A stretch of DNA of 64,000 nucleotides from Winogradskyella wandonensis (GCF_004346845.1 NZ_SMGI01000003.1:62001-126000); one strand, 5' to 3'; counted from the first letter of the stretch, positions 1-8,610 are shown. The notes: generated from the sequence alone by a model not told the origin. A program made the numbers and translations.

Positions 1-83
1 CCGATAATACCAATTTTAGAGCGTTTTGGTATGGTACTAATCGTCTATTAATGAATGCGATTTTCTTTAGGGAAGACCTTTAG
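1..83 (+). CDS. C-terminal end of a probable M14 zinc carboxypeptidase (partial)
   Basis: The window opens inside a reading frame (third frame) that runs 26 codons to a TAG at 81-83. The end reads FRAFWYGTNRLLMNAIFF followed by a short charged tail. This resembles, from memory, the C-terminus of large flavobacterial M14-type zinc carboxypeptidases. No catalytic residues are inside the window, so the family call is weak. The other plus-strand frame with a short open stretch (ending near position 51) looks less protein-like. The gene is on the opposite strand to the next one (csaA) and converges with it. Confidence 0.45.
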   Translation, partial: DNTNFRAFWYGTNRLLMNAIFFREDL

Positions 84-149
84 CTTAGTAAGCAGTCTCA
101 GTTTTTAGCTCTCAGTCTAGATGATAATTGTGACTACAAACCGAGACTG

Positions 150-485
150 TTAACTCACTTGAGCTCCATTTTTTACTTTGGTTTCAGGTCTGAGTAAGTA
201 AACATCATCTTTATTTACTGCACCCATAACAAGACACTCGCTCATAAACTTAGCGATTTGCTTTTTAGGAAAATTGACCACAGCAACAATCTGTCTATTC
301 AATAAATCTTCTTTTGAATAGCGTGTTGTTATCTGTGCTGAAGATTTCATGATGCCCAATTCTCCAAAATCAATGATTAACTGATATGAAGGATTGTGCG
401 CTTCGGGAAAATCATTTACTTCTAAAATCGTACCTACGCGTAAATCTACTTTGGTGAAGTCTTCGAATGTTATTATCTTATCCAT
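150..485 (-). CDS. csaA: CsaA, tRNA-binding-domain chaperone
   Basis: A 111-residue protein, the normal full length of CsaA, consisting of a single OB-fold of the EMAP/tRNA-binding type. Signature segments are VDLRVG at 13-18, SAQIT at 49-53, NFPKKQIAKF at 71-80 and MSECLVMGA at 81-89. CsaA family proteins are cytosolic homodimers described as export-related chaperones that bind unfolded proteins; the OB-fold is shared with the C-terminus of methionyl-tRNA synthetase. The gene is divergent from the thioredoxin-like gene with only 22 bp between the two start codons, so promoter elements must overlap each other or lie within the opposite gene's 5' end. Confidence 0.9.
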   Translation of the reverse strand: MDKIITFEDFTKVDLRVGTILEVNDFPEAHNPSYQLIIDFGELGIMKSSAQITTRYSKEDLLNRQIVAVVNFPKKQIAKFMSECLVMGAVNKDDVYLLRPETKVKNGAQVS

Positions 486-507
486 AAATTAAAACTACAA
501 AAAAATT

Positions 508-1065
508 ATGGCACTAACGCCTTCTAATATGTTACCTCTAGGTACAAGAGCCCCTAATTTTAGATTAGTAGATACTATAGACAACAACTTTAAGTCGCTA
601 GATGAATTAAAAGGAAGCAAAGGCACCTTAATTATGTTTATATGCAACCACTGCCCTTTTGTGATTCATGTTAACGAAGAACTTGTAAATCTAGCTAACG
701 ATTACAAAGCCAAAGGCATTAATTGTATCGCTATTTCTAGTAACGATGTAGAGAATTATCCGCAAGATGGTCCGGACTTAATGAAAATTCATGCCAAAAA
801 AAACAAGTATACGTTCCCTTATTTGTACGACGATACGCAAGAAATTGCTAAGGCTTACGATGCGGCTTGCACACCAGATTTCTTTCTATTTAATGATAAC
901 ATGACACTTGTCTATACTGGTCAGTTAGACGACTCTAGACCTGGAAATAAAATTCCCGTTACAGGAAAAGATTTAAGAAATGCTATGAATGCACTGGTTA
1001 AAGGAGAAAGTATAGACCAAAACCAGAAACCTAGTATGGGTTGCAATATTAAATGGAGAAATTAG
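508..1065 (+). CDS. thioredoxin-like / redoxin family protein
   Basis: A 185-residue cytosolic protein (no signal peptide) with a thioredoxin fold of the AhpC/TSA-redoxin type. The active-site motif is CNHC at residues 46-49, following a hydrophobic strand (LIMFI) and followed by PFV, and corresponds to the CxxC of thioredoxin-like peroxiredoxin-related proteins. A further Cys lies close to the C-terminus (PSMGCNIKW). The family is widespread in bacteria as a thioredoxin-family protein of unproven substrate. The start ATG at 508 is 22 bp from the divergent csaA start. No terminator is obvious downstream; the next gene (TonB) faces it. Confidence 0.85.
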   Translation: MALTPSNMLPLGTRAPNFRLVDTIDNNFKSLDELKGSKGTLIMFICNHCPFVIHVNEELVNLANDYKAKGINCIAISSNDVENYPQDGPDLMKIHAKKNKYTFPYLYDDTQEIAKAYDAACTPDFFLFNDNMTLVYTGQLDDSRPGNKIPVTGKDLRNAMNALVKGESIDQNQKPSMGCNIKWRN

Positions 1066-1217
1066 TTACTTTCTTAATCCATTAAAAAAGCCTCGATAAT
1101 CTTAAACGTTCTCCTTTTGGGAGTCAGGTCGTAACCTGTTTATGGAAGTAAAATACAACCTTTTAGTTTAAGATTACCAAGACTTTTGTAGTAACCAACC
1201 TTTAATTTATTTCTTAT

Positions 1218-1943
1218 CTAATTACCTCTTAGCTGAAAGTTAATAGGGATACTGTATGGGACACCTACATTTCTATCGCGCTGTTTACCTGGTATCATTT
1301 TAGGTAATATTTTAATGATACGCTCTGCTTCTGTTTCTAAGTGTCTATCCGGACCTCTACTTTTTACTTTAGTTATGTTTCCGTTTTTATCTATTAAGAA
1401 GAATACATATACTTTACCTGTTATTCCTAACTCTTCAGCAACCTCCGGGTATCTAAAGTTTTTCTGTAAATGCTCGGTAATTTTTCTTTGGAAACAAGCT
1501 CTAAGCTCGTCGTTATTACCTGAACATCCTGGGAATGTTGGAACTCTTTCTATTACTGCAAAAGGCACTTCGATGTCTTCTTCAACTTCCTCGACCTCTA
1601 CATCGTCTACAGCAACTACTTCTTGTATTACATCGTCTTGACCAATCTCTGTACTTTCTAAAACAGTTTCTTCAATTTCTGCAACATCTTCTACAACTTG
1701 GATAGCTTCTGTAACTACTGTTTTAGGTGGTGGTGGTGGCGGTGTAATTTCTATATTAGTAATAGGAATATCCTCTTCTAACTGCTCGCTAAGCATTAAA
1801 ATATCTGACTCTGATAACGTTTTATCATAGGTTTTGTACTCGAAACCAAAATACGTTAACAATAACATGATGTTTAGGCCTACAGCAAAGTATAAGCTGC
1901 TATTTCTTCCTACATCGGCACTGGGGTTCTTTTTTACTTCCAT
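1218..1943 (-). CDS. tonB: TonB family energy-transducing protein
   Basis: A 241-residue protein with a short cytoplasmic N-terminus, one membrane segment at about 15-34, a run of six prolines at 68-73, an acidic periplasmic spacer rich in Glu and Val, and a C-terminal TonB domain. The domain begins near FAVIERVPTFPGC and contains FRYPEVAEELGITGKVYVFF, typical of Bacteroidota TonB proteins. It should transmit proton-motive force from ExbB/ExbD to outer-membrane receptors. No exbB/exbD genes are in this window. A TonB-dependent receptor lies just upstream on the same strand (91 bp gap), a plausible but not exclusive partner. Confidence 0.9.
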   Translation of the reverse strand: MEVKKNPSADVGRNSSLYFAVGLNIMLLLTYFGFEYKTYDKTLSESDILMLSEQLEEDIPITNIEITPPPPPPKTVVTEAIQVVEDVAEIEETVLESTEIGQDDVIQEVVAVDDVEVEEVEEDIEVPFAVIERVPTFPGCSGNNDELRACFQRKITEHLQKNFRYPEVAEELGITGKVYVFFLIDKNGNITKVKSRGPDRHLETEAERIIKILPKMIPGKQRDRNVGVPYSIPINFQLRGN

Positions 1944-2034
1944 GATTTCTAAAATTTTATAGTATAAAGTTACCCATTAGAAGATGGAATAGACATGACA
2001 TTTGTCATGCTTAGATGTAAAACATTATTGTATT

Positions 2035-4185
2035 TTAAAGATTGTCTAACTGATTATCAGTTCCTTTTTCACTAATCGTCCAGAAGAATCCCACAAAAAA
2101 GAACTGGTCTGCGGCTGGCCTTAAAGCTCGCCTGTTAAACGTTCCGTTGGAATTTGGCATGTCCGCGTATTGATAGCCATTAATATTGTTAAAACCAAAA
2201 ATATTATTAATAGAAAAATATAAAATCTTTTGCTGACTGATTAAATACGCCCAATTAAAACTAATATTATTAAAGCTTTTAGTACGTTCTCCTAAAAATT
2301 GACTCGTATTTGGATTAGTATAAGGACGACCAGAAGCATGCACATAATCTAAACCTATTTGACTTTTTAAACTTTCTACCCAATATTTACCTACAATAGA
2401 AAAGTTATGCTTGCTCGCAAAATTAGGCTGTGCCAAAGTTGGGAAATTTCGGTGGTTTCGTTGTGTGTCTAATAACGAATAACTTACCCAGTAATCTAGA
2501 TTTTTGATACTCGTATTATCTCGCCAAAATACATCTAAACCTTGGGCATAGCCGCTTCCGTTAGAATTAAAGGTACTATCAAAACTCTCGAATGGCGTAT
2601 CGAACTTCACTAAATTATCGTAGGTCTTTCTGTAAAGTTCTGCCCTAAAAATTCTTCCGTTATTTACATATTGATAGTTAAAAATATAATGCGATGTCTT
2701 TTGTGATTCTAAATCTTGCGTAAACTTTAGAGTTCCCGCACTTGGATTCTGATAAAAGTCGCCATAGGCCAAAGATACTTGTGCATTATCTGATACTTTA
2801 TAAGCAAGTGCAGCTCGAGGTGCTACCTGTAAATTATCGAAAATCTGACTATAATCGGCACGTACGCCTAATTTTAAAGCTAAATCCTTTGAAAACACTA
2901 AATCGGCTTCTGCAAAACTTGCCGTGATATTGTTATTAAATCCATAGGATGCATCGACAGAGGAATTTGAAAAATCTTCATTAAAATCCGTTAAAAATTG
3001 CTCCACGCCAAAATTGAGTTTAAATCGACTATTAAAGCGTTTTTTTAGTTTCAGTTTTGCATGAAAAGAATTCTCAGTATCATCAATGTTGTTTATTTCA
3101 ACACCGATTCTATTATTAGCATGGGTGTAGCTTAGTCCCGTTACAATACTCCAATTGTTATTTAAAACACCCTTATAAGAGGTGTTAACATAGAAGTTTT
3201 TGTTATTAAGCTTAAATTGCAACCCATCATCTTCATTGATATCTTCTTGCGTTAATTCGAAATTAGTAGTGTCGAAAGCCGCATAAAACTTGAGTGTGCC
3301 GTTGTTAAATTTGCGTCTAAAAACCGCCTCACCTTGGGCAGCTTCAAAAGGTTTTTCCCAGTCGTTACGGTCTTCGTAAACTTCTAAATATGGTGCTAAA
3401 TTAATATAAGTTGCGTTTACACTTAGGGATGATTTCTCCCACTTCTGGGTGTTTCCTAGAGCAGCACCTACGGATAAAATCCCTATATCTGTTTTCTCTT
3501 GGTCTGGCTCGTCAATGGTGTTTAGTACCAAAACACTAGATAAAGCTTGTCCGTATTCGGCAGAATAACCTCCGGTGGAAAATGTAATACCATCAAATAA
3601 AAAGGGAGAATATCGTCCACGCGTTGGTAAATTATTTGTCGTGGGCGTATATGGCGTAAATACACGAATACCATCTATAAAAATTTGAGTTTCGTCTGCG
3701 TTACCACCACGAACAAATAATCGACCATCTTCGGCGTTATTAGACGTTCCTGGTAGTGTTTGCAACGCACCAACAAAATCACCAAGCGCACTTGCTGTAG
3801 TGACCACATCTAAAGGTTTTAAAACTGATACTTTACTATTGTCGTTAGCTTCGAAGGTTCCTGCGGATAATACGACTGCGTCTAATGAGTTTACATCTTC
3901 CCTTAATTTGATTTCTAAATTATTAAGCGCGGAAACATCTTGTTTTACTGATGTTGTTTCGTAAGACAAAAAAGAAACAATTAGTTGTTGAGTTCCTTTT
4001 TCTGATGTTGTAAATAAAAATTCACCTTTGTCATTAGAGGTTGCACCGTCGTAAGTACCTTCTAAATACACATTGGCGCCAGCTATAGGCGTACCTTTAG
4101 TATCTATTACTTTGCCACTTATTGTTGTTTGCCCATGGCTGATTAGGCCAAGACACAAGATTAGAATGAGATTGATGATTTTCAT
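2035..4185 (-). CDS. TonB-dependent outer-membrane receptor
   Basis: A 716-residue protein with a signal peptide (about 1-18), a carboxypeptidase-regulatory-like domain at about 20-95 (TISGKVIDTKGTPIAGANVY), a plug domain at about 115-225 containing RLFVRGGNADETQIFIDG, and a C-terminal 22-strand-type beta barrel rich in alternating aromatic residues. The domain order is the usual one for Bacteroidota TonB-dependent transporters. The substrate cannot be told: no SusD partner gene is next to it, so a SusCD glycan system is unlikely. The barrel ends with a short extra tail (SEKGTDNQLDNL) after the aromatic-rich last strand. The tonB gene follows on the same strand. Confidence 0.9.
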   Translation of the reverse strand: MKIINLILILCLGLISHGQTTISGKVIDTKGTPIAGANVYLEGTYDGATSNDKGEFLFTTSEKGTQQLIVSFLSYETTSVKQDVSALNNLEIKLREDVNSLDAVVLSAGTFEANDNSKVSVLKPLDVVTTASALGDFVGALQTLPGTSNNAEDGRLFVRGGNADETQIFIDGIRVFTPYTPTTNNLPTRGRYSPFLFDGITFSTGGYSAEYGQALSSVLVLNTIDEPDQEKTDIGILSVGAALGNTQKWEKSSLSVNATYINLAPYLEVYEDRNDWEKPFEAAQGEAVFRRKFNNGTLKFYAAFDTTNFELTQEDINEDDGLQFKLNNKNFYVNTSYKGVLNNNWSIVTGLSYTHANNRIGVEINNIDDTENSFHAKLKLKKRFNSRFKLNFGVEQFLTDFNEDFSNSSVDASYGFNNNITASFAEADLVFSKDLALKLGVRADYSQIFDNLQVAPRAALAYKVSDNAQVSLAYGDFYQNPSAGTLKFTQDLESQKTSHYIFNYQYVNNGRIFRAELYRKTYDNLVKFDTPFESFDSTFNSNGSGYAQGLDVFWRDNTSIKNLDYWVSYSLLDTQRNHRNFPTLAQPNFASKHNFSIVGKYWVESLKSQIGLDYVHASGRPYTNPNTSQFLGERTKSFNNISFNWAYLISQQKILYFSINNIFGFNNINGYQYADMPNSNGTFNRRALRPAADQFFFVGFFWTISEKGTDNQLDNL

Positions 4186-4493
4186 GGTTAATTGTTTACT
4201 GTTCGTTTTTTGTTTTGAAATGAATTCAGCTTAAATTGATGAAGTAAACTTCTAATCTTATGTGAAGTTTTAAAATTATTAGTTACCGAACTGTAAATAA
4301 TGAATGATGAATTGCGTTAGTGGTTGCAGTGGCATCCTTTTTGTTGCGCCACAACAAAAAGATATAACGGAAAACACGGTACACCATAGCAATATGCGAC
4401 GGTGTAAACGCCCAAAAAAAAGATTAGCATAACTGTAACATAAGTGTATCTTTATAGACTTACTATTAAAAATCAATCAACCACAACTAACTA
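4186..4493. other. 308-bp divergent intergenic region with a perfect inverted repeat
   Basis: Non-coding stretch between the divergent TonB-dependent receptor and ECF sigma-factor genes. The only clear structure is a perfect 10-bp inverted repeat with a 5-bp spacer at 4337-4361. A 65-codon minus-strand open frame at 4279-4476 shows no protein-like features and is not accepted as a gene. No full promoter pair was recognised. Confidence 0.6.
4337..4361. repeat. perfect inverted repeat
   Basis: CTTTTTGTTG, spacer CGCCA, then CAACAAAAAG. The arms are perfectly complementary. There is no T-run after either arm on either strand, so it is not a convincing intrinsic terminator. It lies 131 bp upstream of the sigma-factor start and 152 bp upstream of the receptor start. 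Confidence 0.65.
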
Positions 4494-4988
4494 TTGAACA
4501 AAGAACTTGAACATAGCTTTGTAGAACAGCTTGAAAAACATCAGAATATTGTACATAAAGTATGTCGGCTTTACACCAATAATCAAGATGCGCACAATGA
4601 CCTTTTTCAGGAAATCACCATACAATTATGGCGTGCCTATCCAAAATTTAGAGGTGATAGTAAGTTTAGCACTTGGATGTATCGTGTTGGTTTAAATACA
4701 GCGATTACGTTGTATAGAAAGTCTAAACGCCGTGTACAAACAGATGATTTTGATGTCCACCAATTTAGGATAAAGGCTGAGGAGTACGATAGCACTGAAG
4801 AAGAGCAACTAAAACTGTTATACAAAGCCGTACATCAGTTAAATGATATAGAAAAAGCGCTTGTTTTCTTATATCTTGAAGATAAGGATTACAGAGAAAT
4901 AAGTGAAACACTTGGTATAACCGAGGTTAATGCACGTGTGAAAATGAATCGTGTGAAAAAGAAATTAAAAGCAATATTAAATCCGTAA
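4494..4988 (+). CDS. ECF-type RNA polymerase sigma factor
   Basis: A 164-residue sigma-70 family protein of ECF size. Region 2 is around residues 30-70 (DLFQEITIQLWRAYPKF, then KFSTWMYRVGLNTAI) and region 4 is at about 110-160 with a helix-turn-helix (YREISETLGITEVNARVKM). The start is a TTG at 4494: an in-frame TAA lies at 4488-4490 and no ATG fits the N-terminus. The next gene follows after 4 bp and encodes a small membrane protein that may act as its membrane partner or anti-sigma factor, although it has no recognisable zinc anti-sigma motif. Confidence 0.9.
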   Translation: MNKELEHSFVEQLEKHQNIVHKVCRLYTNNQDAHNDLFQEITIQLWRAYPKFRGDSKFSTWMYRVGLNTAITLYRKSKRRVQTDDFDVHQFRIKAEEYDSTEEEQLKLLYKAVHQLNDIEKALVFLYLEDKDYREISETLGITEVNARVKMNRVKKKLKAILNP

Positions 4989-4992
4989 CACT

Positions 4993-5634
4993 ATGGATGA
5001 ATTAGAATTATTAAAAAAAGATTGGCAGAAAGGTGCGGATAATTTTCCTCAGGTTTCTCGCGAGGATATTTATAAAATGACACATGCAAAATCGTCGAGC
5101 ATCGTAAAGTGGATATTTTATATTGGACTACTAGAATTTGCCTTTTGGTTTATTGTCTCTATTGGTTTAAAATCTCTTGGATTTGGAGACGAAATAAAAA
5201 AACTTGAGTCTAGTACGGTATTCATAGTCTTTGCGGTTATAAGCTATTTTGTTTTATTATATTTTTTATATAAGTTTTACATAAACTACAAAAATATTTC
5301 TGCTACAGATAGTGCTAGACGCTTAATGAAAAATATTCTTAAAACCCGAAAAACGGTTAAAGCATATGTTATTTTTAATCTGGCGTTTTTAGTTATAGCT
5401 ACATTTTATGGCGTTTATTTTGCACTTCAGAATGATGAAACCTCTAAATCTATGATAGATGCCGCCGCTGCAAATGGTGAGATTTTTAAATTTTATGCTA
5501 GTATTATTGCTCTAACGCTTTTACTGTTAGCATGTGCTATTGCCGTTTTACTGCTGTTCTATTGGTTGATTTACGGATTATTACTGAAACAGCTTAACAG
5601 CAACTACAAGGAGTTGAAAAAATTGGAGATTTAA
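4993..5634 (+). CDS. membrane protein co-transcribed with the sigma factor
   Basis: A 213-residue protein with a charged cytoplasmic N-terminus and about four membrane segments (roughly 38-62, 74-98, 122-145 and 165-198). The N-terminus (ELELLKKDWQK) resembles the cytoplasmic start of proteins found next to ECF sigma factors in Flavobacteriaceae. It starts 4 bp after the sigma-factor stop, so the two are surely one operon. By position it could bind or restrain the sigma factor, but nothing in the sequence proves this. It has no enzymatic motif. Confidence 0.7.
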   Translation: MDELELLKKDWQKGADNFPQVSREDIYKMTHAKSSSIVKWIFYIGLLEFAFWFIVSIGLKSLGFGDEIKKLESSTVFIVFAVISYFVLLYFLYKFYINYKNISATDSARRLMKNILKTRKTVKAYVIFNLAFLVIATFYGVYFALQNDETSKSMIDAAAANGEIFKFYASIIALTLLLLACAIAVLLLFYWLIYGLLLKQLNSNYKELKKLEI

Positions 5635-5719
5635 TCTAGAAGACTAATAATTGAACTTAGATTTGCTTTGTTGACGTGACAATTTAAGGCAGAAACTAGG
5701 CCACTAATTACGGTTTATA

Positions 5720-6529
5720 TTACCAATCACTAATTTCTCTAAGTTCCTTGTTTAAACGTTCTTTTTCTTCGAGTTCTTCTTGAGGAATTACTTTTAAAAA
5801 CGAAGGATGTTGCTCGATAGCGTACTCTATTTTTTCTACAATTTCTGCAATAGTCTCGTTTTCGTAATCAATCTCTAAAGGTTGTTTAATCTCAAACGAC
5901 TGATAAATATTTTTCTTTTTAATTCGTAGTCCTTTTTTATCAAAAGAACGTCTAAATCCATCAATTACTATAGGAACTACTATAGGTTTGTATTGTTTTA
6001 TGATATGAGCTGTACCCTTGCGTATTGGTTTAAAAGGTGTAGTTGTCCCTTGCGGAAATGTTACAACCCAACCATCATCCAGCGCCTTTTTAATAGCACT
6101 AATATCGCTCATTTTTACTTGGCGGTTAACATCTTTACCTTGGGAGCGCCATGTACGCTCTATGCTTATAGAGCCAGTGTAAGCAAAAATCTTTGGGATA
6201 AGACCAGATTTCATTGTCTCTTTTGCCGCTACATAATACATGTTGAGCTTAGGATTCCAGAGGTAACCAACATTTTTAATATTATCTAAACGTCCACTTA
6301 GACTAGCATTAAACACATGAAACATTGCTATAACATCTGCGAAATAAGTCTGATGGTTAGATATAAAAAGTACATTAGTATCTGGTAAGTTTTTTATAAT
6401 TTCAGAGCCTTCTATTTGTAATTCGTTAAAGCCTCTAAAACGGCGATGTGTTAGCAACCCTAATATTCGGATTAACCATTTTTTTACCCAAAGTATATGC
6501 CCAAAAGGATTGGTTTTAAATAAACCCAT
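5720..6529 (-). CDS. 1-acyl-sn-glycerol-3-phosphate acyltransferase-like protein (PlsC family)
   Basis: A 269-residue PlsC-family acyltransferase, normally a membrane-bound enzyme that transfers an acyl chain to lysophosphatidic acid. Block I is NHQTYFAD at 58-65 and block III is FPQGTTTPF near 159-167. Both differ from the textbook motifs: the His-Asp spacing is five residues instead of the canonical four, and the usual FPEGTR is FPQGTT. The acceptor may therefore differ. A hydrophobic, basic N-terminus fits membrane attachment. A TACTTTTG box at 6557-6564 precedes the start. The sigma-factor partner gene converges from the other side. Confidence 0.8.
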   Translation of the reverse strand: MGLFKTNPFGHILWVKKWLIRILGLLTHRRFRGFNELQIEGSEIIKNLPDTNVLFISNHQTYFADVIAMFHVFNASLSGRLDNIKNVGYLWNPKLNMYYVAAKETMKSGLIPKIFAYTGSISIERTWRSQGKDVNRQVKMSDISAIKKALDDGWVVTFPQGTTTPFKPIRKGTAHIIKQYKPIVVPIVIDGFRRSFDKKGLRIKKKNIYQSFEIKQPLEIDYENETIAEIVEKIEYAIEQHPSFLKVIPQEELEEKERLNKELREISDW

Positions 6530-6556
6530 AGTATCAATCTGTCGTTAGTCGGATAG

Positions 6557-6564
6557 CAAAAGTA
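6557..6564 (-). promoter_or_regulatory. putative -7 promoter box for the acyltransferase gene
   Basis: TACTTTTG on the minus strand, matching the Bacteroidota TAnnTTTG box, 27 bp upstream of the ATG at 6529. No convincing TTG at the -33 position was found. Confidence 0.45.
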
Positions 6565-6578
6565 AGAAAATATGCTAC

Positions 6579-7220
6579 TTAGAGTATCTGTTTTAATAAT
6601 ACTTTAATTTCACTTAACATCATAGCTGTTGCACCCCAAACGATGTAATTATTTAAACGAAATGCTGGCACCTCAACATCTACATTATAACTCGTTGGTA
6701 CTTTTGTAGTTATAAGATTTTGGTCTTCAAGAATTTCATTCACTCTAACTTCGATAACAGCCTCGACTTCTTCGTCTTGCTTTGTAAACGTTAAAGGTTG
6801 TTTGGAAACACCTAAAAAAGGATGCACTATAAAATTGCTAGGTGGTATGTAAAGCGGAGACAAGGTTTTTAAGACTTCTATTTGTTTTACTGGCACGCCT
6901 ATCTCCTCTTCTGTTTCTCGCAAAGCTGTTTCCATAAGGTTATTGTCAATGTCCTCTACCTTACCACCAGGGAAACCCACCTGCGCCGAATGTACGCCTT
7001 TATAGGTTTTTCTGAGAATAAACACAACATGTGTCGTTTCTTTTACATCTGGATAAAACAAAGCCATAACTCCAGCTTTGGATGCTGTTTTGCGCTTTTC
7101 TTTGTATTTCTCTGCCAATTCTAGACGATATGGCGGCGAGAGCTTTCTATGCGCCTCTTCGCCTAAAAGCGGAAGATGTTTTATATTTACAACTGAATCT
7201 AAAAACGTATTAAAATTCAT
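6579..7220 (-). CDS. NUDIX hydrolase, CoA pyrophosphatase type
   Basis: A 213-residue cytosolic NUDIX protein. The Nudix box lies at about 85-109, with GG at 85-86, RETEEEIGV at 101-109 and the preceding HSAQVGFPGGK typical of the CoA-pyrophosphatase (UPF0035/NudL) group. These enzymes hydrolyse CoA or its derivatives to 3',5'-ADP and phosphopantetheine. The start ATG at 7220 is two bases from the start of the divergent cyclophilin gene. Its leader must therefore lie inside the neighbour's coding region. Confidence 0.85.
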   Translation of the reverse strand: MNFNTFLDSVVNIKHLPLLGEEAHRKLSPPYRLELAEKYKEKRKTASKAGVMALFYPDVKETTHVVFILRKTYKGVHSAQVGFPGGKVEDIDNNLMETALRETEEEIGVPVKQIEVLKTLSPLYIPPSNFIVHPFLGVSKQPLTFTKQDEEVEAVIEVRVNEILEDQNLITTKVPTSYNVDVEVPAFRLNNYIVWGATAMMLSEIKVLLKQIL

Positions 7221-7222
7221 TT

Positions 7223-7912
7223 ATGAGAGTTATTCTTTTTGTCCTAGTTTGCCTAGTTTTTAGCTGTGAAGATAAAGAAACTTCAAAACAAAACACCACT
7301 GTAAAACAAGATAAAGTAGAGAAAAAAACCGAAGTTAAGACGGAGCAAAAGCGTGAATATCCCAAACTGACGGATGACAATGCCTTACAGTTTTTATCTG
7401 ATTTTGGCGATGAGAATAAAGAAAACAAAGTACGTATTGTTACCGATTTTGGTAACATAGATATCCTGCTCTATGATAAAACAAAATACCATCGTGCTAA
7501 CTTTATCTTTTTAGCAAAACAAAACTATTTCGATTATACACAATTTTACCGTGTTGTCCCAAATTTCGTGATTCAAGGTGGTAGTAGTGATGGAATGAAT
7601 ATTGCCAAGCGGCGCAGAAAAATTGGTCGATATCTCTTACCACCAGATACCAAAAGAGGTTATACCCACAAACGCGGTGCTATTTCTATGCCTAGTAGCG
7701 AAATTGAAAACGCCTACAAGTTGGCGTCTCCATACCAATTCTTTATTGTAAACCGTATCGGTGGCGCGCCTTTTTTAGATGGTGATTATACCGTTTTTGG
7801 AGAGGTCATTAAAGGAATGGATGTGGTAGATAAAATTAACGCTGTAGAAACGGATGATGGCGAATGGCCACTGAAAAATGTATTTATTAAGACCGTTGAA
7901 ATATTAGATTAA
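7223..7912 (+). CDS. peptidyl-prolyl cis-trans isomerase, cyclophilin type, lipoprotein
   Basis: A 229-residue lipoprotein. The N-terminus is a short lipoprotein signal ending LVFSC (Cys15), followed by a charged linker rich in Lys, Glu and Thr. A cyclophilin domain occupies about residues 72-229, including FYRVVPNFVIQGG and a GGAPFLDGDYTVFGEVIKG segment. It should assist protein folding in the periplasm or at the outer membrane. The signal peptide fixes the ATG at 7223, so the 2-bp separation from the divergent NUDIX gene is real. It converges on the TRIC-like gene with one base between the stop codons. Confidence 0.9.
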   Translation: MRVILFVLVCLVFSCEDKETSKQNTTVKQDKVEKKTEVKTEQKREYPKLTDDNALQFLSDFGDENKENKVRIVTDFGNIDILLYDKTKYHRANFIFLAKQNYFDYTQFYRVVPNFVIQGGSSDGMNIAKRRRKIGRYLLPPDTKRGYTHKRGAISMPSSEIENAYKLASPYQFFIVNRIGGAPFLDGDYTVFGEVIKGMDVVDKINAVETDDGEWPLKNVFIKTVEILD

Positions 7913-7913
7913 T

Positions 7914-8525
7914 CTAAACCTCGTCCTTGTAAAGGTTGGGCAATTTTAATTTAAAAATCACAGCCGATAAGCGAATGGCAATTACAACGGCACCTGCAAT
8001 TAAGAAAAGGTAGTTTCTATCCTCTAAAAATTCTAACAATAAAAAATAGGTCAATCCACCAATGATACAGGCAGTTGCATAAATCTCTTTTCTAAATATT
8101 ACAGGTATTTCGTTACATAAAATATCACGAATCACGCCGCCAAAACAGGCAGACATTGTACCTAAAACAATACATATTATAGGATGTAATTCTGCATTTA
8201 GCCCTTTTTCTATGCCAATTACCGTGTAGAGCCCAATGCCAATAGTATCGAACAAAAACAGTGAACGCCTTAAGTGCTTAAGATAATTTCTAAATAAAAC
8301 CGCAAAAAGTGAAGCTATAGAAATAACGATTATAAACGTCATGTCTTTCATCCAAAACACCGGTGTTGCACCAATAAGTGTATCTCTAAGTGTACCGCCA
8401 CCTACTGCCGTAACAAAGGCAATAATAAATACTCCAAAAGCATCCATTCGCTTATTCATGGCAACCAAAACACCAGAAATGGCAAAAGCTATTGTACCTA
8501 AAACATCGATGGTTTGTATAAACAC
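7914..8525 (-). CDS. TRIC/UPF0126-type channel family membrane protein
   Basis: A 203-residue polytopic membrane protein with about seven segments and two homologous halves, each carrying a glycine-rich motif: VGGGTLRDTLIG in the first and FGGVIRDILC in the second. This is the signature of the UPF0126 (YicG/YadS) family, related to trimeric intracellular cation channels. It should be a small cation channel in the inner membrane; physiological role unknown. The start is a GTG at 8525, because the upstream in-frame region gives no better codon. Confidence 0.85.
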   Translation of the reverse strand: MFIQTIDVLGTIAFAISGVLVAMNKRMDAFGVFIIAFVTAVGGGTLRDTLIGATPVFWMKDMTFIIVISIASLFAVLFRNYLKHLRRSLFLFDTIGIGLYTVIGIEKGLNAELHPIICIVLGTMSACFGGVIRDILCNEIPVIFRKEIYATACIIGGLTYFLLLEFLEDRNYLFLIAGAVVIAIRLSAVIFKLKLPNLYKDEV

Positions 8526-8587
8526 TAAAGTTTCATTTTTAATTTATAATTCATCTCTTTTTTTATATAAAAAGAAATACTAACAAT

Positions 8588-8610
8588 CACACTTCGACTT
8601 TGCTCAGCAT
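8588..8610. repeat. dispersed palindromic repeat, CTTCGAC..GCTCAG type
   Basis: CACTTCGACTTTGCTCAGC shares its core with units at 45535-45554 and, in reverse, 52332-52353. It lies in a 211-bp non-coding gap between the TRIC-like and RDD genes. The rest of this gap contains degenerate Ccgaa/ttcgg stem fragments (near 8673-8735) but no gene. Confidence 0.5.

Noticed and set aside
1125-1138. Short inverted repeat CAGGT-CGTA-ACCTG between the thioredoxin-like and tonB genes
   Set aside because: Five-bp stem with no T-run; too weak to call a terminator or operator.
4279-4476. 65-codon minus-strand open frame
   Set aside because: Cys/Leu-rich without any protein-like pattern, covers the inverted repeat, and no relative of it is known.
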